This document shows, one piece after another, positions 1 through 11,085 of a stretch of 64,000 nt of DNA. The notes beneath the pieces are model-generated. The model was given only the letters and a program-made list of their open reading frames with translations. It was not told where the DNA came from and made no database searches. The first letter of the stretch is position 1; the number at the start of each line of letters is the position of its first letter. The DNA comes from Dasypus novemcinctus (Eukaryota; Chordata; Mammalia; Cingulata; Dasypodidae). The translations under genes and the position numbers were made by a program. Location: contig NC_080677.1 of assembly GCF_030445035.2 (NCBI RefSeq), forward strand, positions 158,535,169 to 158,599,168. Direction: 5' to 3'.

Positions 1-130
1 TCGCCAGCTTCTCCTCGGCGTCCCGGCTGCTCCCGCATGCGGGGCGGGGGCGGGGGCGGGGGCGGGGGGCCTCCCCCTTCTCGGGCTCCACACTCCCCTC
101 GTGGCCCGCCCCCTCCCGCCCCGGCCTCTG
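1..130. promoter_or_regulatory. Edge of a GC/CpG-rich region (partial CpG island)
   Basis: Sequence is very GC-rich with several CpG dinucleotides and repeated GGGGCGGGG boxes of the Sp1/KLF type, then falls abruptly to ordinary composition after about position 130. The window starts inside it, so its extent and any associated gene lie upstream and cannot be seen. A promoter-proximal CpG island edge is the likely reading; a GC-rich exon is possible. Confidence 0.5.
41..69 (+). repeat. (GGGGGC)n run, G-quadruplex-prone
   Basis: Five consecutive G-runs of four to six G are separated by single C residues. This pattern satisfies the usual four-tract G-quadruplex rule on the plus strand and doubles as a cluster of overlapping GC boxes. 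It sits at the edge of the left CpG-rich block. Confidence 0.7.
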
Positions 131-174
131 CCAGGCTGTTCCCTTAGGGCCCCCCTACCCCCTCTCAAACTCAG

Positions 175-305
175 TTCCTCCCCTCCACACCAGGCTGCTC
201 CCTGAGGCCAGGGGCCTGCCATTTGCTCACTGCTCCATCCCCTGCAGGTGGAACAACGGGGTACCTGGTGGAAACTCAGTAAATATTTGTTAAACGAATG
301 GATGA
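175..305 (+). repeat. L2 3' end fragment
   Basis: The segment ends with a diverged form of the L2 3' terminus (CTCAGTAAATATTTGTTAAA followed by ATGGATGAA) preceded by the usual GC-rich L2 lead-in. Old and diverged. Confidence 0.5.
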
Positions 306-499
306 ACAAACAGGCTAAAAACGCTGCATATTCGTTTCAGCCCCCGAGGGTGAGAGTCGAGACTTCTTTTCACCTGTTTCCCTAGCGCTAAGCACAGAGC
401 CTGCCTTGGGGGCGGGGCACCCTCACACGTGGTAGCTGAGGGTTTAGGATGGTGATGTCCTCAAGATGGAGGAATGACTGAAGAAGGGGGAGTGCAGCT

Positions 500-960
500 A
501 AGGATAAAGGAGACTGATTATTATTCCAGCAATGGAAGAACTTGTCTCATTGATACAAAGGCAGTGGTCACCAGAGGTTCCAAGGGGAGGGAGAGGGAAG
601 AACAGGTGTAAATGGGGGCATTTTGGGGACATTGGAATTGTCCTGCGTGGTATTGCAATGACAGATACGGGCTGTTATATATTTTGTCAAAACTTATAAA
701 AATGTGCAGTGCCAAGTGTAAACTATTATATAAACTGTTGATCATGGTTAGTAGCAACGCTTCAATATGTGTCCATCAATTGTAAACAATGCACCCTACT
801 CATGTAAGCTGTTATTAGTAGGAGAAAATTAAATATGTTCTTAATGAGGAAAAGTGTGGGAGGGGGCTGGGGTGGGGAATATGGGAATCCCCCTCTATTT
901 TCAATTTATCATTTATGTAATCCAAAGCTTCTTTAAAAATAAAATTAAAAAAAATAAGGA
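500..960 (+). mobile_element. L1 3'UTR fragment, xenarthran type
   Basis: The segment aligns by eye with the other L1 3' ends of the window (34.5, 42.2 and 43.4 kb): a conserved GTATTGCAATGACAGATACG-like block, a TAAACTATTATATAAACTGT block, then an A-rich end at 930-960. It is 5'-truncated. More diverged than the 34.5 kb copy. Confidence 0.55.
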
Positions 961-1084
961 CCCCCCCCAAAAAAAAAGTATTAGGTGAATAAAGAAATGG
1001 GTTACAGGGAGCACTGGAGGAGAAATGAAGAGGAAAACTGAAAAAAGGAGAACGGTTTTACAACCAGCCTAGTAATAATATAGG

Positions 1085-1710
1085 CAAGAGCTGCTAGTTG
1101 AACGCTGACACCACCCTTGGGTCAGAGCCTGTTGGAGAACATGATGATTGCACAGACGCATCACCTACATGCTCCTTAGCAAAGGGCTCAGCTTTGCTGT
1201 GGAAAAATCTGGCAGACCCTCTTTAATCAAGTGGTCAAGCTCGGCATCATCTGTGATGGGACAACATGGCATCACACGGCTCACGTGATGCTCAGAGGAC
1301 ACGAGGCCACCCATGTAACACTATCACCAACATGGTTAGTCTGAGTCTAATCCAGAGGAATCAGTCAGACAAATCCCAAGCTGAGGAACATTCTGCAAAA
1401 CAGGCAGAATGACTGCTCTGCACTCTTGAAATATAAGAAGACATTTTTATGTGATAGTTTAGGAACAGTGGTCATGGACTATATATCAGAAGATAGTACG
1501 ATGCCAATTAAATTTCCTGAGTGTGTAATTATATTGTGGTTCTGTAGGAAACTATTTGTTCTTTAGAAATAAATGTTAAAAAAAATGGAGGGGGCAAATA
1601 TGTTTTTTAAAAAAATCAGAGAATTTGGGTAAAGGGCTTATGGGTGTCCATGTTACTCTTCTCACAAATCTTTCGAAGGTTTGAAACTTTCCAAAATAAA
1701 AAGTCTGGGG
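1085..1710 (+). repeat. Ancient L1-like 3'UTR or similar old repeat
   Basis: The text around ATCAAGTGGTCAAGCTCGGC and the terminal TTTCCAAAATAAAAAGTCTG resemble high-copy ancient mammalian repeat 3' ends. Family assignment is from memory and uncertain. No gene seen. Confidence 0.35.
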
Positions 1711-1754
1711 AAGAAAGAGCCAGTGTTTTGAACCAGACAGGCCTGAGCTAAAAA

Positions 1755-1800
1755 AGAAAAGCAAACAAACAAACAAACAGAAACAAGAAGGAGGAGGAAG
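1755..1800 (+). repeat. (CAAA)n simple repeat and A/G-rich tract
   Basis: Short run of CAAA units followed by purine-rich AAGGAGGAGG-type sequence to about 1840. Confidence 0.6.
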
Positions 1801-1914
1801 GGAGCAGAAGGAAGAGAGGCAGCAAAGACTAAGAGAAAAAAAATGTACAGTCTGCACTGCTGATATATTATCTGATTTAATTCTCAAAAAAAAAACCAAA
1901 ACCCAACAACAACC

Positions 1915-2035
1915 CATGGAGGGTAGATGATATTATTTCCATTTTCATAGACAAGGGGCTTGTGGTCAGGATTTGGGGGACATGCCCAAGGTCCTGCATC
2001 TAACTCGGGGCAGGAGGGGATTCAAACGACAAGTC
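1915..2035 (-). repeat. MIR SINE fragment
   Basis: Reads as the reverse complement of MIR: a block resembling 'attattccattttacagatgaggaaactgaggc', then GCCCAAGGTCCTGCATCTAA and GGATTCAAAC. Old tRNA-derived mammalian SINE. Confidence 0.5.
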
Positions 2036-2459
2036 CCATCTCTTTCCTCACACTGTTCCTGACTTACCCAGAAAATAAGTCACGAAGACAAAGAGTCACG
2101 AGTGGCGAGAAAGACAGACACAGATGGGAAAATACACATAGACATGCCACACATCTGCCAAGGGGTGACACATGGTCACCCCCAAAGTAAAATGAGGGGA
2201 GAAAAAGGCACAGGGTGGGCAAAGAGGAGCAGGTGCCCTGGAGGCTCACCCCGTCTCAAGGGAGGGTCCTCCCATCACTTCCTCTAAAACTGGGCTGAGT
2301 CTGCACACAGAGATGACGCAGGGCTAGGTCGCGGCACGCTCCACTCTAGAATGGCTAAGACAAAGCCAAGGTCCATAACTGGATATGGCCTTGAGATCCA
2401 CCCAAGTCAAGTGGAAGAGGGGCAGCAAAATATGCTTCGGCCCAGTCACCCAGTTTAAT

Positions 2460-2660
2460 AAATCAGCTGAGGGAGGCAAGGCTTAATGGGGCAGAGTTTC
2501 TGTTTGGGATGGTGGGGAAGTTCTGGTGGCAGATGGTGGCGATAGTTGTTCGAGCCTGAGAGTGTGATGAACACCACTGAACTGCACACTTGTAAGTGGT
2601 TAAACTGGAAAACATGTATTGACATCACAATACAGATGTAAAAAATGAAAACAGAAATGA
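2460..2660 (+). repeat. L1M 3' end fragment
   Basis: Contains the typical old-L1 terminal text GCAGAGTTTCTGTTTGGGAT, CCACTGAACTGCACACTTGT and TGGTTAAACTGGAAAACATG, ending in an A-rich run. Old, 5'-truncated. Confidence 0.65.
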
Positions 2661-2943
2661 AAAGAGAAATGGGTTAAAACATGAATTTGCTGGTAATCAT
2701 AAGACTTTGGTTGACAATTTAAAAAAATCAACTCCTCTTCCTTCCAACCTCAAGCTGGAGGAGTTTCTCGTAGAATGTGGAGAAGGAAAAAAGGGAGGAG
2801 TCAAAACAGCTGGGCCTCAATTTTTTGTTTTGCTTTGGCAGGGAGGCCCGATGGCTTTCTAGTGCAAGGAAGGTTTCCTTGTGTGGGTCCTAAAATCCTT
2901 AAATATCCAAGCATGGGAAGATTAGTGTCAAATGGCTTTTTAA

Positions 2944-3352
2944 ATTTAAAAATTTTCTTTTGTATTTTTTAAAGGTTTATTTTTATTTTATTTATTCCCC
3001 TCGCCACCTTGTTGTTTGCACTAGCTGTCTGCTCTGTGTCCATTTGCTGTGTCCTGGGTGTCTGCTCGTCTTCTCTTTAGGAGGCAATGAAACCCAAACC
3101 TGGGGCCTCCCCTGTGGGAGAGAAGCACCAATCGTCTGAGCCACCTACGCTCCCTGCTCTTTTGTGTCTCTCATTGTGTTTCCTCTTTGTATCTCCTTGC
3201 TGCGTCATCTTGTTACATCAGCTCGCTGTGCCAGCCCATCATGGCAGCTCACTGTCTTGCTTGTCTTCTCCAGAAGGTACCAAGAACTGAACCTGGGGCC
3301 TCCTATGGGGTAGGCGGGAGCTCAATCGCTTGAGCCACATCTGTGTCCCTCA
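2944..3352 (-). mobile_element. Two-headed DAS-type SINE with TSD
   Basis: On the minus strand two tRNA-like heads lie in tandem. One is around 3282-3352 (B-box-like text in the reverse complement of GAACTGAACCTGGGGCC), the other around 3080-3150 (reverse complement of AAACCCAAACCTGGGGCC). Each is followed by SINE body, and the element ends in an A-rich tail that appears as T/A-rich sequence at 2944-2995. Flanks ATGGCTTTTTAA (2932-2943) and ATGGCTTTCTAA (3353-3364) form a 12-bp TSD with one mismatch, so the dimer moved as one unit. Confidence 0.7.
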
Positions 3353-3640
3353 GATGGCTTTCTAACTTCCAGAAGTACAGGTAGGATGTTTGCTAAAGGT
3401 TCCTCAGAATCAAATATCGTGAGCTTGTCCCTCACTGGAGTAATGAAAACCAGGCATGTCCACTGAGGCTTGGAAAATCAACACGAGGCAAAATAAATCT
3501 GTGGGTTGTGAGAGAACATCAAAAATCACTGAAGCCAAAAGGAAAAAAGAGATAAAATATTTCCTTAATTAAAAAATGCCTGTGGTTTCATGTCAATGCT
3601 TCTGGGCTTGTGATGCTTCACACACTAGAATGAGAATCCG

Positions 3641-3660
3641 CCACCAGCAGGGGGCAGCTA
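3641..3660 (+). promoter_or_regulatory. CTCF-like motif
   Basis: CCACCAGCAGGGGGCAGCTA closely fits the CTCF core (C-rich side, CAGGGGGC, AGCTA). It lies in non-repeat sequence. Motif match only; occupancy unknown. Confidence 0.4.
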
Positions 3661-3966
3661 GGGTGCAGTTTCTCTAAGCTCTGTCTGGGTCAAGGGAGAG
3701 CAGCCTAACAGGTGTCTGTCCGTCTAACTGTCATTAGTTGAATTATTTGCATTGCTAGTAGAAGACCCAGTGGAAGTGTTAGTTTAAACACATTTAAATA
3801 TGGATTCCAAATTATTATTTAAAAACTTTCAAAAAGACTCGCAACGATGCAGCATGAAACACAAAGTCACCTTCTGGGGAGGATGGTTGTCCACAGGCCA
3901 GACCATGCAATCAAAGCCAGCAGAACCAGCAGAACATAATTTTCAAAATCAAGAGAGTTGGATGTG

Positions 3967-4333
3967 GGAAATGGACTTGGCCCAGTGGTTAGGGTGCCCG
4001 TCTACCACATGGGAGGTCCACGGTTCAAACCCCGGCCTCCTTGACCCGTGTGGAGCTGGCCATGCGCAGCGCTGATGCACGCAAGGAGTGCCATGCCACT
4101 CAGGGGTGTCCCCCACATAGGGGAGTCCCACGCGCAAGGAGTGCACCCATAAGGAGAACCGCCCAGCGCGAAAGAAAGTGCAGCCTGCCCAGGAATGGCG
4201 CCGCCCACACTTCCCCTGCTGCTGACGACAACAGAAGCGGACAAAGAAACAAGACGCAGCAAATAGACACAGAGAACAGACAACTGGGGGAGGGGGGGGG
4301 AATTAAATAAAATAAATAAATCTTTTAAAAAAA
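3967..4333 (+). mobile_element. DAS-type SINE, long form, perfect 16-bp TSD
   Basis: tRNA-like head with A box (TGGCCCAGTGG) and B box (GGTTCAAACCC), then the long armadillo-type body containing GACCCGTGTGGAGCTGGCC and GAATGGCGCCGCCCACAC, ending in AAATAAATAAAT and poly(A). It is flanked by a perfect 16-bp repeat AAGAGAGTTGGATGTG at 3951-3966 and 4334-4349, which fixes both ends and shows L1-driven insertion. tRNA-headed DAS SINEs are known from Dasypus. Confidence 0.92.
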
Positions 4334-4549
4334 AAGAGAGTTGGATGTGACAGATTTATGCATTGTGAAGGATCATCTTTCAGGTGCCAAATGTCTACCT
4401 ACCAACCATTTCCAGTTGCAATTCAAGAGGTGTTGTTTAACTTCCAGTAATACTTAATTCAATAAAGAAAAAAAAAATAAAACAAGTTTTGTGCTTAGCC
4501 AAAGAAGAAATAAATACAGAAAAGTGCATGACATTCTTTGATAAAGCTC

Positions 4550-4655
4550 AAATTATATTGTCCATTGTGAATGTAATTAATGCCACTGAATTGTATGCTT
4601 GAAGGTGTTTCAAATGGGAAACATTAGAATGATAAAAAGAAATTATGTGTAAACC
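4550..4655 (+). repeat. L1M 3' terminal fragment
   Basis: TAATGCCACTGAATTGTATG followed by GGTGTTTCAAATGGGAAACA is typical of the last 100 bases of old L1 elements. Confidence 0.5.
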
Positions 4656-5920
4656 ATAAAGGTTCTAAGGATACTTGGCAAGCCTTAGAATCTTTAGATG
4701 CTCAGTTTGAAGAGATGATGACTTGTACTAATTAAAAAAGTAAGAAGAAAATATACATAAATAAGAATAACTATGCTGCTACCTCTTAAAATGTTTCTGA
4801 ATATTTAATGCCGCATCCCTCACCTCCAAAGAAAGAATACTTTTATATTAATCGACGAAAACATCACCGATGTTGAAAGTTCTCAGGCTGAGGACTGAGA
4901 ACTCACCTTTGTCTTCAACCACACCCGGGTCACAGCTTATCTCCAGGGGACCACGGAGGGCGGAAGCCAAACTGAGTGCCCAAGCAGTGAGGGCCAAGCA
5001 CAGAGAGCAACACAGCCAGCTCCTCTGAGAAGCTGAGGTCCACCGCGCACACTGCAGTTGCCCAGGGCTCTCTTCTCCATCATCAGAACTCTTCCCGAGT
5101 CAGTGCCACGGGGTAGCTTTCCTGCGGATCCATGGTGCCATAACGGAACCGACTCTACTCTTAGAAATTTATTCTATTTGCTTTTCTTTTCCAGACAGGA
5201 GAACATGGGGCAGATAAATGATACACAGCATGCTTAACAATGAAACTGGAAATATCAACCAAGTGTTACCTTTCTGTGGGGTGAGGGTTTTTCTTGTTTT
5301 GTGTTTTGGCAAATGTTCTGCTCCTGGCACCGAACCCGCCCTGGGATGGAGGCGACTGGTAAAGATACCCATTAGTGCATTAAGTCCAATGTGGCAATCT
5401 CTGTGTGAGGAACTCAAGCAGTACCTGCCCCTTGATTCCTCTCTATTTGCAAGTATTTATGGCCAATTCTGTGACTGACTGTGTGTCCAAAATAGGACAC
5501 ATGTCGTGGAAAAAATTTATATCAGAAATATCTGAAGTCCCACTTAAGATTTTTCAGTGGCAAGTCAGTTTTAATTTTTTCCCCTGATTCTCTCAGTAAA
5601 TTTTCTTTCTTCTTTCTCAAAGGTGCTACTGACAATACTTTTCATTCTCCTAATTGGAAGCAAGAAAGGGACTGAATTGTTCCTCTCCATGTTCAAGATG
5701 ATTCTTCCCTTATATTAAGACAAAAAATGACATCTAATATTTTTCTCCATTATCATCTTCCATAAGAAGCCTGGGGCTCAGTGTTGGGCTTTCATTTTGT
5801 GTGCATTTCCCTTTTAATATGTGGGTGCATTTAGGGGGGTCGGCAGGTTAGGGGACCCCTGTGAGGACTGGGGCAGGTGAGACCTCCCCGGAAGCAGGAG
5901 CAGAGCCTACAACCAGGATG
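4656..5920. other. No gene recognised
   Basis: Mostly unique or very old sequence of mixed composition. Short open frames near 5169-5587 are not recognisable and overlap on both strands. Nothing supported. Confidence 0.5.
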
Positions 5921-5924
5921 CACA

Positions 5925-6050
5925 GTTCAAAACCCAGCGCTGCCACTTTTCTCTGGGTGGCCTTGAGCAAGTTGGCTAACCTTTCAGTGTTCTTGCTCTC
6001 TCACCCTTGAAAAAGGGGCAGTGATAAGAATAAACTTCTTTATTCCTTCT
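5925..6050 (+). repeat. MIR SINE fragment
   Basis: Core-MIR order is visible: CACAGTTCAAAACCCAGCGC, TGCCACTTTTCTCTGGGTGG, CCTTGAGCAAGTTGGCTAAC, then GGGGCAGTGATAAGAATAAA. Confidence 0.6.
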
Positions 6051-6119
6051 AGGAATAAATAACTAAATTAATAACTTCTAGGAATACATACAGCGACAGT
6101 GTGTCGAGCAGGCCTGGCT

Positions 6120-6890
6120 TAGCTCTAAGGGCTCAGGGAGCGCAGCGCCCACGTGAACAGGCTGGGGCCGCGGCTGCCTTTTAGCTCCTGGAAGGCTGAG
6201 GGTCAAGGACAGAGGCTGTGGCCAGCGAGCCCGGCTGTGGCTTTGCAGAGGAAGGTTGACGAGAACTGTTGTAGAGTCAACCGTCTCTTGCCCCAGTGCT
6301 CCCCCACCCTTGGCCCCAGGGACCCTCTTGCTTATAGCTGGGGATGGGGTGGGGCAGGGGGTTGGGAATCAGGAGCTGAAAAAAAGGAACAAGGTTTAGC
6401 AAAAAGGAGAAAAGGACTCGATCTTTTAAGGCCCCAAAGGAAATCAAGAATACGAGGTCCCTCTTCTGTGGTTTGTGTTGGAAGTGCCTAGAATAACAGC
6501 CAGGACCACACCCGGTTGGGCTGGGGTCAAGAGAAAGGAGGAGCTGTCCCCTCGGCAAGCGGAGAAGCAGAGCAGCTGGCCAGGTCGGCACCAGGCCACA
6601 GCTGGACCCGGCATGGGGACGGCCACAGCCCTTTGCAGGGGACCCTCCCAGCCATCCCTGCACGAGCCAGGGTGAGCCTGTGCGGGGGGCTGCGGACGCC
6701 AGGAAGGTGGCTAAGGTGGGGCCATCACCTGGCCAGGAAGGTGGCTGGAGCGGGGCCATCACCTGGCTGCTGCAATCATAACCCAGCTTCCCATTGTACC
6801 CTCGGGTGTGCAACCCAGAGAACCAGGCACGCAAGGGGAGCACTGCTTCACGTTCACACAGGCCCGTCTACCCCCAGCGGCAGGCCAGGG
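6120..6890. other. GC-moderate unique sequence, no gene recognised
   Basis: Several overlapping open frames exist on both strands because GC content is raised and stops are rare; none shows a recognisable domain. A short imperfect tandem copy of 'ccaggaaggtggct' is at about 6700 and 6735. Confidence 0.45.
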
Positions 6891-6894
6891 TCCC

Positions 6895-7060
6895 ATTCAT
6901 TCACCGGTTGGAATTCACTCATTGGTTCAAGAAACACAAAGGGCAGGCAAACGCTCTACCAGACCCTCTGTAATTCCCGGTCCCTTCCTGGGATTGCTGT
7001 GGAATGAACAGAGCTCATTCATAGATGGGCCGACAGACACGAAAACATAAAAAAATAGAA
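6895..7060 (-). repeat. Probable L2 3' end fragment (antisense)
   Basis: TCATTCACCGGTTGG, ACTCATTGGTTCAAGAAACA and the later GAACAGAGCTCATTCATAG recall the antisense L2 3' region. Diverged; low confidence. Confidence 0.3.
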
Positions 7061-7364
7061 AAGGCCTGAGCAAAATAATAAGCAATCAGAGAAGAGAGGC
7101 CAGTGCTCCTCCTGCGGTGAGGAGAGGCTCTGGCAGCCCGAGCACAGGGGTGGGGTGCAGCCTTGGGATGCCGGGCTCAGCCCTGTGCTGCCTGCAGGGA
7201 TGCTGGGATGTTCCTCCGCCTTGAGGGCCTCAGGGTCGTCACCTCTAAAACGTGACAGTTACTATCACCGCTGCGTTAGAGTTAGGGCACTAATCTCACC
7301 AAGAGCCGCGGGCTCTATTCGCGGCTTTGGTATATGGCTTTGGTTCTGGATTTTCTCTGTAACG

Positions 7365-7545
7365 GGGATTCTCAAGTGAGGTGCCCACGGCAGCACCGCA
7401 TCGCCTTGGAAACTTACAGGAAATGCAATTCTGATTGAGTGGGAAATTGTGGGGATGCACAGTCCATCTGTATTTACCAAGCCTTGGGAGTTCCACGGCG
7501 CACTCAAGTTTGGAAGCACTGCTCTCCAGTGGATGGCAAAGTCCA
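7365..7545. repeat. MER5A-like hAT DNA transposon
   Basis: Near-terminal GATTCTCAAGTGAGGTGCCC at the left and CTCAAGTTTGGAAGCACTGC at the right form the degenerate inverted ends, with GGAAACTTACAGGAAATGCA in the middle, matching the palindromic MER5A layout. Confidence 0.6.
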
Positions 7546-7549
7546 GAAA

Positions 7550-9385
7550 GAAAAAAAAAAGCACGGGCATTAGGAGCAGACCCAAAAGTGCCAGCCAAGA
7601 CTAAAATGACCTCCGTTTCATTCCAAGCAGGGAAAGGAGGCAGTCCCCGTGCCCTCCAGTAGCTCAGTGTTGAAAATGCATTTGAAAGGATCACATCTTC
7701 CTGCCCTTTCGAGGTTTGGAATGAAAAGACTCTGGTGTTTCAGCTGTGTGTTAGGAATGGGGCTCTTTCTCACACCAAGGGCACTGCCCTGGACACTGCC
7801 ACGTCCACTCAATTCCTAGAGGATTCAGGATTCCTTCTCTGGCTCGTAGATGAGACACATTGCCACAGGACACGAATGAGTCAGACGTGGCCCCCAATTC
7901 TCTGACCCTTCTCCCACCAAGAGGTGAGCTCCCTTCCCCATGAACCCGAGCTGCTTGTGACTGCTTCGTCCAGTGCATGGGGGGGGGGACACGTGACACC
8001 ACGTGACTTTGGAGAGCAGGGCGCTGAAGGCCACCCACTGGGACTCGTGGAACGCTCCCTCCCCGGGCACTCCTTCTGCCAGCCTGGCTGCTGCCTGGGA
8101 GAAGCCCCCCCCCCACAGAAGGTGCTCCTGGTGTCCCAGTGCAGCCCACGCTGGTGTGCGACCCCCCACCCCCATCCCATGATTTGTCTCCAGCCATCTG
8201 GGACTGGTCAAGACTTTCAGCCGAGGTCAAGATGTAGTGGAGCCAAGACCAGAGAGGCCTGCTGTGGCCTGGCCGAATTCCTCACCCACGGAACCGGTGG
8301 GCGTGATAAATGGATTGTCTGACACCACCCAGCGTGGTTTGTTCATGCAGCGAAAGAGGAAAGGAACAAATAATGATATGCTCGGCACTACTTTGCTCTC
8401 TGTTATAACTCTCAGGCTTTCAGAGGCTCCGCAAAATATACTGTCCCCATTTTGCACACGAAGAAATAGGCTCGGGAAAGAGAAGGATCACGGCAAGGGC
8501 ACGTGGCTGGGAAATGACTAGTTTATGTCCAAACGTAGAGCAAAGGGCCAAAAGGTCCGTCTCTTGCCATTGAGAATCAGGAAGCAGCAAATATTAAGAA
8601 CTAATAATAACACAAATATGCTGTTCTCTCATCTTTAAAAAGGCTAACGTTTTCTCTATGGAGATTGTGAATGTTGTATCCACCCATTAGGAGATGCAAA
8701 AATCATAATGTATGCATTATTAATTAAAATTAGTAATTCATATGCTATTATAAATGTCGTTGTGAAATTATTAATTTAATTTCTTTTTATCAGAATTATG
8801 AGATGTTTATCTGGAAGAATACTGAAATTTATGTCCCCCAATAACCCAACTCGATAGAAAAACACCTGTCCACAGGGCATCATAAACAGCAAATGGACTA
8901 AGATCGAAGCAAAGAAGGATATCTATCAGTTCATTGGACATCTGATGATATCTAACAGCTTCACGTGAGTTTCTTCAATTTCCTTTTGAAGAATACTTAC
9001 ATGCAATTTCTTATGGGGCCTCAATTTATATATTGCAAAAGAGAGCATTTAACTTATATTTTCCTCCGTACAGTCTACATGGGATCACACCCCACCTGCG
9101 ACTACAGCATTTTTCAGTTCTCTCTAGCAGCTGTGAAAAGTACAAATAGAGAATGAAAATAATGTCTTTGAAAACACAGAAATCCCCAGCATTCTTTGTC
9201 AGTTTTATTAAGACCACAAAAGCCAATTCTCTATTTAATTCATGCATCAACCAAATTCAGAGAATCGGGAACCTGGAATTACCCCTGATGGTTATTCAAA
9301 TGGTACCAGCTGGGGCCCTCCCATACAATCAGAAAACTTATTAGATGTGAATGTGATGACTTGATGAGTCAAACTGGTTTCAAAA
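7550..9385. other. No gene recognised
   Basis: Unique or very old sequence. 7920-8230 is GC-rich with a G8 run (7980-7988) and a C9 run (8107-8115). Overlapping frames on the minus strand there have no recognisable domains. 8600-8800 is AT-rich. Confidence 0.45.
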
Positions 9386-9389
9386 CTAC

Positions 9390-9535
9390 CACTGCCTGAT
9401 CTTAACCAAAGTACTTGACTTGGCTGAGCCCCGGTTCCTTCATCTGTAAAGCGGGATTAATTACGCCAAATTTATAAACTTGTCATGAGGACTAAACTGG
9501 CAGAGCTCTGCAGTTGGCACGTAGAGGTGCTTGTG
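9390..9535 (+). repeat. MIR SINE fragment
   Basis: CTGCCTGATCTTAACCAAAG, TTCCTTCATCTGTAAAGCGG and TGTCATGAGGACTAAACTGG match the MIR order (sense). Confidence 0.6.
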
Positions 9536-9599
9536 TGCAGGTAGGTAAAACACTGAAAACTTCAGGCTCAAAGTCGTGGGTGGTGAAGTCACTCTCTCC

Positions 9600-10600
9600 T
9601 AAAGTTCCAATGAAAAGCTTCCAAACTCATTCTGGAAAGCAAGGAAGGATGGCCTCACCAGACCAAAAATTGTGAAGAACTTCTGGAAGACGTTAAGTAG
9701 AAGAGACAACGCGAGCTAAGGAAAACAATGGTCCAGCCTGGACCTCGGGAGGGCTGCTCCCCACGGAACCCAGCAAACGCCCACCCTCCGGGGCAGCAAG
9801 GACAGGCGCGGTCAGCCCACCCCCGCAGTCGTTCATTGGAGGACCGAGTCTCTGGCACAGGAACAAGGAGTGGCCTCATTTGCCTCCAGCCTAAAATCAG
9901 CAAGAACCCTTGCCTTAAATAACCCAGGAGGAGGGCCTCACACTTCCTCAGGTGGGTCTTGAGCGGTCCAAAACAAGCAGGGCAGTGCCCAGAAAAGCTG
10001 GGGCCCCATCACCATCAGGTGCAGCCCGAACCAACCATTGAGCCAGCCGGTGAGAAGAGAGAGGGAGCAGGCAGCGGCACGTGCCGGGGGGGTCTCCGCC
10101 ACAGCACTCGGGGAGGGTGACGCTTCTGTGCCTGATCCCTATCCAAACCAAACAGGAGCTGCCTGTGTGTGCACCCCACGCTCAGCGGCAGAGGAGGCTT
10201 GCTACCGAGTAAGACTTCTGCAGCCGTACCACCTTCCTGTATTTATTCCAGCCCTTCAGTTAAAACTCTGAATCGACGGCCACGAGTCACCAGATATTTG
10301 AGGGAAAACAAGAGCACGCGAACACCAAGACTGAAAAACAGAACACTGAACCCTGAGGAAACAATTGATCAAAGAAATAGAAGAGAGTTTTTAAAAAATT
10401 CTAGTTGACATCTTCAGAGAGATTTAAGATGGCCCAGCAATAAGGAGAAGTTGCTATTAAAACAAAAACAGAAAAGAAAAAAAAAACCAACAAAAAACAA
10501 ATCAATATTACATATAAATACAGGTGCAAAAATTCCAAACACAATTTTAGGAAATTGATTTCAGAAATATATTAAAAATAATGCATGATAACCAGAGTAA
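9600..10600 (+). repeat. Possible L1 5' region (degenerate)
   Basis: A GC-moderate block passes into A-rich plus-strand sequence (10300-10560) such as GAGGAAACAATTGATCAAAG and CTTCAGAGAGATTTAAGATG, reminiscent of an L1 5'UTR/ORF1 junction. The L1 ORF2-like material that follows supports this, but similarity is weak. Confidence 0.3.
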
Positions 10601-10914
10601 TCCACTAAATTAAAATATAAAATGATAGATCATCTCGGTGCACAAACAGGCAGTTGGTAACAACCCAACGCCCATTCCTGATAAAGTCACTTAATGAGGT
10701 TTGTGTGGTCGGTACTTAACATGGTAAATGTAACAACCAGAAACCAATGACAACTGTCGTTCTAATTGTGAAACACCAAATGCATTCCTAATAATGTCAG
10801 AAACAAGCTGAGGGGCTATCATTACTGAAATAATTTAATTTTGTCCTGGTGGTCTTAGCCAATATGATAAGTCCAGAAAAAGAGCTCAAATTTATAGATA
10901 CGTTGAGGCAGATT

Positions 10915-11085
10915 GTGCAAACTTTTTCTATAAAGGGCCAGGTAGTAAATATTTTCAGCTTTGTGGGCAGCTGGGCTCTGTTGCAACTATTCAAGGCTGC
11001 TGTTGTAGGAAAAAGGTTGCCATAGATAGCATGTACATGAAAAGGCCTGCTCTGTTCCAATAAAACTTTATTTGCAAAAGCAGCT
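10915..11085 (-). mobile_element. hAT-Charlie-type non-autonomous DNA transposon
   Basis: CTATAAAGGGCCAGGTAGTA, GTTGCAACTATTCAAGGCTG and CAATAAAACTTTATTTGCAA are diagnostic of a common mammalian MER-type hAT repeat, here reverse-complemented to the usual consensus. A related copy lies at 13230-13425. Confidence 0.65.

Noticed and set aside
3961..4040. Functional tRNA gene
   Set aside because: A and B boxes are present, but the head is followed by SINE body, A-tail and TSD, so this is a retroposed SINE promoter rather than a tRNA gene.
4041..4310. Open frames on both strands across the long SINEs (also at 24.1, 34.1, 51.1, 58.0 and 60.2 kb)
   Set aside because: Recurring frames come from the shared SINE body and appear in every long copy; they are not genes.
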